64,000 bases of DNA from Tritrichomonas musculus (Eukaryota > Parabasalia > Tritrichomonadida > Tritrichomonadidae): positions 4,526,001 through 4,590,000 of the forward strand of contig JAPFFF010000003.1 in NCBI GenBank assembly GCA_039105265.1. Direction: 5' to 3'. This document shows positions 38,906 through 46,800 of this stretch, piece after piece; position 1 is the stretch's first letter; every line of letters starts with the position of its first letter. The notes below the pieces were generated by a model that did no database searches, was not told where the DNA came from, and saw nothing but the letters and a program-made list of their open reading frames with translations. A program made the translations under genes and the position numbers.

Positions 38906-41900
38906 TCAATCATTCGAGATTCTTTTCTTAATTGTCTTAGCACTAGATTTTCTTGGCTTCCTGCATTTACCTTCTGTGCATCTGTTAGCATTATTCTTTT
39001 CATTTTCTCCTTTTTTATACGGCTTTTTTAATTTAGGTGCTCCTGGCTTATCGACATTATTACGAGGGAATGTTGTGGATCTGCCTGAAATAAGTAAACT
39101 ATCTGGTGGTATTATAAATGAACTTTCTCCTGATTTTTGTTCTTCATTTTGTAACAATAGAAGGCATTGTTTAAGTATTTTTTGAATTGCTTTTGATCTC
39201 TTGGCTACGGAAAAATATCTTTCGAATCTATCAATACATGCCGAATAAGTCCAATTACCATCTTCTAGTAGCTTAATTTTTTTGATTGAGACCCTATTTC
39301 GAATAGATTTACTTATATCATATTGATAACTATGCAACCATCTTGGATGAATATCATTAATTGTTAATAAAGGATCATTATTTTCTTTCATTCTTTTGAA
39401 CAAGAGGTGGCGACATGGAAGTCCTAAAATAACATGAGTATCACAACAGGTTGGTCCGTATTCTTTATGAAGGCGAAGGTTTTCTAAGATGTCATTCTCT
39501 TTTTGTATTCTTTCTAACGCATAAGAACCTACTTTCACTGAGTGTTCAGGCGACAATATATGATCTTTAATATGAAAGTCATCTGTATTTATGGAATTAG
39601 TGTATTCATTTGCTGCGGATATATAAATTGATCTTACTAATCTTCCTAGCGTTTTAATTCGGTGCTCATTGAAATTTTTTAATTTACCAAAGAATCCTTC
39701 AACACGATTGCTTGTAGAATTTTCACGGTGACAGTATGTAGCTGTAATGCTTGGCAACCAACGGTGTTTACATGATAAAAGATTGGATATTGTAGAATAA
39801 CCTTGGCTTTTGGGATCTTGATCTTTTAGGTATTTTTCGAAATCATCAAGTAGTTCTTTTTCTGTTATTTGTTTATGTACCATTTTATCGAATCTTTCTT
39901 TCATTGCGGCTGAGACATTCGTTCCGATGTTTTTACCTATGTGTCTGAGACAATACATTATATGAGCGTGTGGCCAGATTTCTTCAATTGCTTCTATTTG
40001 TGTTTGGTTTCTATCTGTAACAAAAACTCTTATATCGCCAATGAATTTCTTTAGATGTGAAAAAAAAGCAATGAATGATGGTTTGCATCTGTTATCCATA
40101 ATCGCAAAAGATAACAACTGATTATTTTTATTTTCGTCTTCTACTACTAATGATAATAATGGCTTTCCATAATAGTTCGTACAACTGGTATCATCTATAA
40201 TGCAAACGTCATTTGAGTATGTGGAATAAAGAACAGGATTGTGTATACAGTAACAGTGGCGGAACTTATTATTCTCATCAATAATTACAATATTGGTCCA
40301 ATTATTGTAATCTAACATAACTTGCAATAAGTGCTTCATTTCATTATCACGCAATTTCTTGAGTGCCTTTCTTCTTGCTCCAAATAATATATCTTTCGAA
40401 CAAACTAAGCCTTCTTTTTCTTTTATTGCTTGTGCGGTTTGAAAGTCATTTGTTGCATTTTGAATTCTTAACTTTTGTATATATGGTAATGAGTTTCGTG
40501 TTTTTCCTTTCTTTACTTGTCCAATACAATGAGTATGATGATGCTCCATTTCTTCTATATAAACTTTATGAGAAAGATCATCATAATATAACTTGATACA
40601 AGCTTTGCATTGAAATTGAGTTTCATGAAAACTACAAGCAAATATCTGAGTGGAACGCGTAGGCCCTGTTTGTTTTGCAACAAAAGGACATCCATGTGCA
40701 ATTGAAATATCATGGACATATGATAGTAACAAATCTAATGAATCTACATTATTATTGTTGAGTTCCAGGAAACAATTTACTAACTCAGGCGGAGTTTCTC
40801 TGGTATTTTCATTAAGTTCATTTTGAGGTGGATCTTGAATTCGTATTTCTTTTGAGAGTTCCGGCAACTGTACTATTATGTTATTGGTTTCGTAAATAGT
40901 TGGCTCATCATTTAAATTAATATCATTAGAGGATACAACTTGTGTATTACGCTTTTGTGAAAAATTGAAATAATTGGAGTTATTCATTTTACTTTGCCAT
41001 TTTGTTTGCTGCATCATTTGATTATAACTTTGTATATCATCCTGTACTGTATGATGATATTGATTTTGGCGTTCTGGTTGAAATTGATAAGGAGTTGCTA
41101 TATTAATCATTGAATGATATGGAGTCGTTAATACCTGTGGTGGCTGGCATTGAGGCACTAAAACCTGTGGTTGAAATTGTGATGGTTGAGTACTTTGGAA
41201 TTGCAATTGTTCTTGAGGAATTAATTGCATTGGTTGAGATCTGTAAATTTGTGCTTGTGGCTTCAATTGCACTGGTTGAATATTCTGAAATAGTGCTTGT
41301 GGTTGTTGCTGTAATTGCATTGGTTGAGTATTCTGAAATAGTGCTTGTGGTTGTTGCTGTAATTGCATTGGTTGAGTATTCTGAAATTGTGCTTGTGGTT
41401 GTTGCTGCAATTGCATTGGTTGAGTATTCTGAAATTGTGCTTGTGGTTGTTGCTGTATTTGCATTGGTTGAGTATTCTGAAATTGTGTTTGTGGTTGTTG
41501 CTGTATTTGCACTGTTTGAACTCCGTGGACTTGTGCTTGTAGTTGTTGATGTAATTGCACTGATTGAGCATTCTGAAATTGTGTTTGTGTTTGTGATTGT
41601 TGCTGCAATTGCATTGCCTGAGCTCCTTGGACTTGTGGTTGTGATTGCTGATGTAATTGCACTGATTGAGTATTCTGAAATTGTGCTTGTGCTTGTGGCT
41701 GTAATTGCACTGATTGAGTATTCTGAAATTGTGCTTGTGGTTGCAACTGAAGGGCCTGAACTCCGTGGACTTGTGCTTGTGTTTGTGATTGTTGCTGTAT
41801 TTGCTCTGTTTGAACTCCATGGACTTGTGCTTGTGCTAGTAGTTGTTGATGTAATTGCACTGATTGAGCATTCTGAAATTGTGCTTGTGGTTGCAATTGC

Positions 41901-43411
41901 ATTGCCTGAGCTCCATGGACTTGTGCTTGTGCTAGTAGTTGTTGATGTAATTGCACTGATTGAGTATTCTGAAATTGTGCTTGTGGTTGCAACTGAAGGG
42001 CCTGAACTCCGTGGACTTGTGCTTGTGTTTGTGATTGTTGCTGTATTTGCTCTGTTTGAACTCCATGGACTTGTGCTTGTGCTTGTGGTTGTTGATGTAA
42101 TTGCACTGATTGAGTATTCGGAAATTGTGCTTGTGCTTGTGCTTGTGGCTGTAATTGCACTGATTGAGTATTCGGAAATTGTGCTTGTTGCTGCAATTGC
42201 ATTGCCTGAACTCCGTAAACTTGTGCTTGTGGTTGTTGATGTAATTGCACTGATTGAGCATTCTGAAATTGTGCTTGTGGTTGCAATTGCATTGCCTGAA
42301 CTCCGTGGACTTGTGCTTGTGCTTGTGGTTGTTGATGTAATTGCACTGATTGAGTATTGTGAAATTGTGCTTGTGTTTGTGATTGTTGCTGCAATTGCAT
42401 TGCCTGAGCTCCATGGACTTGTGCTTGTGGTTGTGGTTGTTGATGTAATTGCACTGTTTGAACTCCGTGGACTTGTGCTTGTGCTTGTGGTTGTTGATGT
42501 AATTGCACTGTTTGAACTCCGTGGACTTGTGCTTGTGCTTGTGGTTGTTGATGTAATTGCACTGATTGAGTATTCTGAAATTGTGCTTGTGGTTGCAACT
42601 GAAGGGCCTGAACTCTGTGGACTTGTGCTTGTGTTTGTGATTGTTGCTGTATTTGCATTGCCTGAGCTCCATGGACTTGTGCTTGTGCTTGTGGTTGTTG
42701 ATGTAATTGCACTGATTGAGCATTCTGAAATTGTGATTGTTGCTGTATTTGCATTGCCTGAACTCCGTGGACTTGTGCTTGTGCTTGTGGTTGTTGATGT
42801 AATTGCACTGATTGAGTATTCTGAAATTGTGCTTGTGGTTGCAACTGAAGGGCCTGAACTCTGTGGACTTGTGCTTGTGTTTGTGATTGTTGCTGTATTT
42901 GCTCTGTTTGAACTCCATGGACTTGTGCTTGTGCTTGTGGTTGTTGATGTAATTGCACTGATTGAGTATTCGGAAATTGTGCTTGTGCTTGTGCTTGTGG
43001 CTGTAAAACATTTTGAAATTGTGCTTGATTTCTTCTCATTTCCAATGTTTTTTCTTCTATTCGATCATAATAGCGTTGGATATTCTTAGGAAGCGTATAA
43101 TACCATTGCCGAGGCAAATAATAATTCATCCATTCAGGGCAACCTGGAAATTTTTCTTCTTCTATGATGGGTTGTGGAGTAGATGCATATAAATAATTTT
43201 TAACATATTGTTGCATATTGTTAATGAACCATTTTCTTACAGTTCCAGGATTCCAATGTTGGCTAATAACTGAAAGCTTTGCTACAACTTCGTGTACAAT
43301 ATTTGATCGTTCAATAGTTCTTTGAGGGTAACTAAAATAGTTCTTAAGTGCAGGAACCAATAGTTCAATCTCTTCTTTTGAGACATGGTACTTTGTATTT
43401 GAATCTTGCAT
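38906..43411 (-). CDS. MULE transposase with a long Q-rich repeat arm
   Basis: 1501 codons from an ATG at 43411, intact. Residues about 1-110 form a helical, possibly DNA-binding head (FSYPQRTIERSNIVHEVVAK). Residues about 134-790 are Gln/Ala repeats. Residues about 905-970 resemble a FAR1/FLYWCH-type zinc finger with C and H ligands (CPFVAKQTG, then HHHTHC). The MULE DDE core follows: CIIDDTSCTNYYGKPLL near 1074, VFVTDRNQTQIEAI with WPHAHIMYCLRHIGKNI near 1133, and NRVEGFFGKLK near 1240. A SWIM-type finger, CCDTHVILGLPCRHLL, lies near 1323, and a Lys/Arg-rich tail may act as a nuclear signal. Known: this enzyme cuts and pastes the element at its terminal repeats. The Q-rich arm is not part of the usual enzyme. 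It is the only gene in the element. Confidence 0.93.
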   Translation of the reverse strand: MQDSNTKYHVSKEEIELLVPALKNYFSYPQRTIERSNIVHEVVAKLSVISQHWNPGTVRKWFINNMQQYVKNYLYASTPQPIIEEEKFPGCPEWMNYYLPRQWYYTLPKNIQRYYDRIEEKTLEMRRNQAQFQNVLQPQAQAQAQFPNTQSVQLHQQPQAQAQVHGVQTEQIQQQSQTQAQVHRVQALQLQPQAQFQNTQSVQLHQQPQAQAQVHGVQAMQIQQQSQFQNAQSVQLHQQPQAQAQVHGAQAMQIQQQSQTQAQVHRVQALQLQPQAQFQNTQSVQLHQQPQAQAQVHGVQTVQLHQQPQAQAQVHGVQTVQLHQQPQPQAQVHGAQAMQLQQQSQTQAQFHNTQSVQLHQQPQAQAQVHGVQAMQLQPQAQFQNAQSVQLHQQPQAQVYGVQAMQLQQQAQFPNTQSVQLQPQAQAQAQFPNTQSVQLHQQPQAQAQVHGVQTEQIQQQSQTQAQVHGVQALQLQPQAQFQNTQSVQLHQQLLAQAQVHGAQAMQLQPQAQFQNAQSVQLHQQLLAQAQVHGVQTEQIQQQSQTQAQVHGVQALQLQPQAQFQNTQSVQLQPQAQAQFQNTQSVQLHQQSQPQVQGAQAMQLQQQSQTQTQFQNAQSVQLHQQLQAQVHGVQTVQIQQQPQTQFQNTQPMQIQQQPQAQFQNTQPMQLQQQPQAQFQNTQPMQLQQQPQALFQNTQPMQLQQQPQALFQNIQPVQLKPQAQIYRSQPMQLIPQEQLQFQSTQPSQFQPQVLVPQCQPPQVLTTPYHSMINIATPYQFQPERQNQYHHTVQDDIQSYNQMMQQTKWQSKMNNSNYFNFSQKRNTQVVSSNDINLNDEPTIYETNNIIVQLPELSKEIRIQDPPQNELNENTRETPPELVNCFLELNNNNVDSLDLLLSYVHDISIAHGCPFVAKQTGPTRSTQIFACSFHETQFQCKACIKLYYDDLSHKVYIEEMEHHHTHCIGQVKKGKTRNSLPYIQKLRIQNATNDFQTAQAIKEKEGLVCSKDILFGARRKALKKLRDNEMKHLLQVMLDYNNWTNIVIIDENNKFRHCYCIHNPVLYSTYSNDVCIIDDTSCTNYYGKPLLSLVVEDENKNNQLLSFAIMDNRCKPSFIAFFSHLKKFIGDIRVFVTDRNQTQIEAIEEIWPHAHIMYCLRHIGKNIGTNVSAAMKERFDKMVHKQITEKELLDDFEKYLKDQDPKSQGYSTISNLLSCKHRWLPSITATYCHRENSTSNRVEGFFGKLKNFNEHRIKTLGRLVRSIYISAANEYTNSINTDDFHIKDHILSPEHSVKVGSYALERIQKENDILENLRLHKEYGPTCCDTHVILGLPCRHLLFKRMKENNDPLLTINDIHPRWLHSYQYDISKSIRNRVSIKKIKLLEDGNWTYSACIDRFERYFSVAKRSKAIQKILKQCLLLLQNEEQKSGESSFIIPPDSLLISGRSTTFPRNNVDKPGAPKLKKPYKKGENEKNNANRCTEGKCRKPRKSSAKTIKKRISND
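41040..43010 (-). repeat. Coding Q-rich tandem repeat in the MULE transposase
   Basis: More than thirty imperfect units of 13-20 codons such as QFQNTQSVQLHQQPQAQAQ and VHGVQTVQLHQQPQAQAQ. A frequent 54-bp period (18 codons) and larger blocks are re-duplicated. All differences keep the frame. Toward the C-terminal side (41230-41520) the unit simplifies to QFQNTQPMQLQQQPQA. Confidence 0.93.
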
Positions 43412-43479
43412 TTTAAAAATAAAAAATGTTAAACGTCTTTGTAAAAGATATTGCGGTTATGAATGGTCTGTGTTGTTCG

Positions 43480-46290
43480 CTGTTTCGTTGGTTTTTTCGT
43501 GTTCGATGCACTGATTGAGTTTCTTGTAGCTTGCTACTGTGTTTCTTTCTAGTAAAAGTAATTGCGAATTGTGAATGGTCTGTGTTTGTAGCTGTTTCTT
43601 TGCTACATGTTTCGTTGTTTTTTTCGTGTTCGATGCACTGATTGTGTTTCTTGTAGCTTGCTACTGTGTTTCTTTCTGTAAAAGTAATTGCGAATTGTGA
43701 ATGGTCTGCGTTTGTAGCTGCTTCTTTGCTACATGTTTCGTTGTTTTTTTCGTGTTCGATGCACTGATTGTGTTTCTTGTAGCTTGCTACTGTGTTTCTT
43801 TCTGTAAAAGTAATTGCGAATTGTGAATGGTCTGCGTTGGTCGCTGTTTCTTTGCTAAATGTTTCGTTGTTTTTTTCGTGTTCGATGCACTGATTGAGTT
43901 TCTTGTAGCTTGCTACTGTGTTTCTTTCTAGTAAAAGTAATTGCGAATTGTGAATGGTCTGCGTTTGTAGCTGCTTCTTTGCTACATGTTTCGTTGTTTT
44001 TTTCGTGTTCGATGCACTGATTGTGTTTCTTGTAGCTTGCTACTGTGTTTCTTTCTGTAAAAGTAATTGCGAATTGTGAATGGTCTGCGTTTGTAGCTGC
44101 TTCTTTGCTAAATGTTTCGTTGTTTTTTTCGTGTTCGATGCACTGATTGAGTTTCTTGTAGCTTGCTACTGTGTTTCTTTCTAGTAAAAGTAATTGCGAA
44201 TTGTGAATGGTCTGCGTTGTTCGCTGTTTCTTTGATAAATGTTTCGTTGTTTTTTTCGTGTTCGATGCACTGATTGTGTTTCTTGTAGCTTGCTACTGTG
44301 TTTCTTTCTGTAAAAGTAATTGCGAATTGTGAATGGTCTGCGTTGGTCGCTGTTTCGTTGGTTTTTTCGTGTTCGATGCACTGATTGAGTTTCTTGTAGC
44401 TTGCTACTGTGTTTCTTTCTGTAAAAGTAATTGCGAATTGTGAATGGTCTGCGTTTGCAGCTGCTTCTTTGCTACATGTTTCGTTGTTTTTTTCGTGTTC
44501 GATGCACTGATTGTGTTTCTTGTAGCTTGCTACTGTGTTTCTTTCTGTAAAAGTAATTGCGAATTGTGAATGGTCTGTGCTTGTAGCTGCTTCTTTGCTA
44601 AATGTTTCGTTGTTTTTTTCGTGTTCGATGCACTGATTGTGTTTCTTGTAGCTTGCTACTGTGTTTCTTTCTGTAAAAGTAATTGCGAATTGTGAATGGT
44701 CTGTGCTTGTAGCTGCTTCTTTGCTAAATGTTTCGTTGTTTTTTTCGTGTTCGATGCACTGATTGAGTTTCTTGTAGCTTGCCACTGTGTTTCTTTCTAG
44801 TAAAAGTAATTGCGAATTGTGAATGGTCTGCGTTGTTCGCTGTTTCTTTGATAAATGTTTCGTTGTTTTTTTCGTGTTCGATGCACTGATTGTGTTTCTT
44901 GTAGCTTGCTACTGTGTTTCTTTCTGTAAAAGTAATTGCGAATTGTGAATGGTCTGCGTTTGTAGCTGCTTCTTTGCTACATGTTTCGTTGTTTTTTTCG
45001 TGTTCGATGCACTGATTGTGTTTCTTGTAGCTTGCTACTGTGTTTCTTTCTGTAAAAGTAATTGCGAATTGTGAATGGTCTGCGTTTGTAGCTGCTTCTT
45101 TGCTAAATGTTTCGTTGTTTTTTTCGTGTTCGATGCACTGATTGAGTTTCTTGTAGCTTGCTACTGTGTTTCTTTCTAGTAAAAGTAATTGCGAATTGTG
45201 AATGGTCTGCGTTGTTCGCTGTTTCTTTGATAAATGTTTCGTTGTTTTTTTCGTGTTCGATGCACTGATTGTGTTTCTTGTAGCTTGCTACTGTGTTTCT
45301 TTCTGTAAAAGTAATTGCGAATTGTGAATGGTCTGCGTTGTCGCTGTTTCGTTGGTTTTTTCGTGTTCGATGCACTGATTGAGTTTCTTGTAGCTTGCTA
45401 CTGTGTTTCTTTCTGTAAAAGTAATTGCGAATTGTGAATGGTCTGCGTTTGCAGCTGCTTCTTTGCTACATGTTTCGTTGTTTTTTTCGTGTTCGATGCA
45501 CTGATTGTGTTTCTTGTAGCTTGCTACTGTGTTTCTTTCTGTAAAAGTAATTGCGAATTGTGAATGGTCTGTGCTTGTAGCTGCTTCTTTGCTAAATGTT
45601 TCGTTGTTTTTTTCGTGTTCGATGCACTGATTGTGTTTCTTGTAGCTTGCTACTGTGTTTCTTTCTGTAAAAGTAATTGCGAATTGTGAATGGTCTGTGC
45701 TTGTAGCTGCTTCTTTGCTAAATGTTTCGTTGTTTTTTTCGTGTTCGATGCACTGATTGAGTTTCTTGTAGCTTGCCACTGTGTTTCTTTCTAGTAAAAG
45801 TAATTGCGAATTGTGAATGGTCTGCGTTGTTCGCTGTTTCTTTGATAAATGTTTCGTTGTTTTTTTCGTGTTCGATGCACTGATTGTGTTTCTTGTAGCT
45901 TGCTACTGTGTTTCTTTCTGTAAAAGTAATTGCGAATTGTGAATGGTCTGCGTTGGTCGCTGTTTCGTTGTTTTTTTCGTGTTCGATGCACTGATTGAGT
46001 TTCTTGTAGCTTGCCACTGTGTTTCTTTCTAGTAAAAGTAATTGCGAATTGTGAATGGTCTGCGTTGTTCGCTGTTTCTTTGATAAATGTTTCGTTGTTT
46101 TTTTCGTGTTCGATGCACTGATTGTGTTTCTTGTAGCTTGCTACTGTGTTTCTTTCTGTAAAAGTAATTGCGAATTGTGAATGGTCTGCGTTGGTCGCTG
46201 TTTCGTTGGTTTTTTCGTGTTCGATGCACTGATTGTGTTTCTTGTAGCTTGCTACTGTGTTTCTTTCTGTAAAAGTAATTGCGAATTGTG
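43480..46290 (-). repeat. About 126-bp satellite array, about 23 copies, with higher-order structure
   Basis: Units share TGTTCGATGCACTGATTG on the plus strand. On the minus strand many read in frame as a 42-residue unit (ASYKKHNQCIEHEKNNETFS, then KEAATSTDHSQFAITFTERN). The longest open run is 225 codons (44108-44785). Unit lengths vary (about 108-127 bp), and a one-base variant (CTAGTAAAAG against CTGTAAAAG) recurs at regular intervals and breaks the frame. A block of about 994 bp is repeated, e.g. the rare GCTTGCCACT at 44777 and 45771. It lies just 5' of the transposase gene, inside the MULE. Confidence 0.95.
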
Positions 46291-46515
46291 AATTTTAATT
46301 TTAAATAAAATAGAGCAAATTTTACGGTTATGGCCTTGCCTATTGTTTTTTTAACCTCACACAAAAAGTTGAAAAATTTATAAATTAATTTTTGGAAAAA
46401 AAAGTTTAAAGACCTTTTTACAAAAAGTTTATAGACCTTCTTTCAAATGCTATCAAAAAGTTTAAAGACATTATTTGAAAAAGTTTAAAGACTTTATTTC
46501 AATGAATTGTGAGCA

Positions 46516-46549
46516 ATTCAAAAAGTGGTGTATGCTTAAGCGATTGGCC
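46516..46549 (-). repeat. MULE terminal inverted repeat, right
   Basis: Reverse complement of 33835-33868 with two differences. AAATTTTTT follows immediately (46550-46558), the probable right copy of the target duplication. Confidence 0.9.
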
Positions 46550-46800
46550 AAATTTTTTTAATACTAAATCAAATTTAATTGAAAAAAAAACTATGCTTTG
46601 AAAATAAAAAGAAATTTTGATCGAAAGCACTTCAAATAAATCAATTAACTTTTTGATAATACATTCAAAAAAAAAATAAAAAAAAATTATAATCCGGAAA
46701 ATGAAATATTATAATCCGGAAAAAAAATATAATCCGGTTTGACATGCTTATTTTAGGTCAAAAAATCAGGACAGATTTTTTTTTAACTACCTTTATTTAA

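Larger units (their letters stand above)
33835..46549 (-). mobile_element. 12.7-kb Mutator-like DNA transposon (MULE) with two large satellite arrays
   Basis: 34-bp terminal inverted repeats match at 32 of 34 positions: 33835-33868 begins GGGCAATCGCTTATGCATAC, and 46516-46549 is its complement. They are flanked by AAATTTTTT on both sides. In order the element holds AT-rich filler with a palindrome, a GC-richer island, a 63-bp array, a 42-nt T-tract, the transposase gene on the minus strand, a roughly 126-bp array, and a short end region with repeated AAAAAGTTTAAAGAC motifs. The transposase frame is open and carries recognisable catalytic regions, so the copy may be young or still active (inference). 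Known MULEs carry a DDE transposase with a SWIM finger and make 8-11-bp duplications. The size and the arrays are unusual. Confidence 0.85.

Noticed and set aside
41263-43011. Minus-strand open frames rich in Asn/His/Lys in the same region
   Set aside because: They are another frame of the same transposase repeat. The transposase frame continues into real domains on both sides; these do not.
41110-43089. 659-codon plus-strand open frame of Val/Ile/Leu repeats
   Set aside because: It is the antisense of the Q-rich repeat in the MULE transposase. The repeat keeps several frames open, and there is no non-repeat domain.
44108-46364. Minus-strand open frames of up to 225 codons in the 126-bp array taken as genes
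   Set aside because: They consist only of repeat units, start and stop where the array variant shifts frame, and have no unique sequence. Kept as an array with a coding-like unit.
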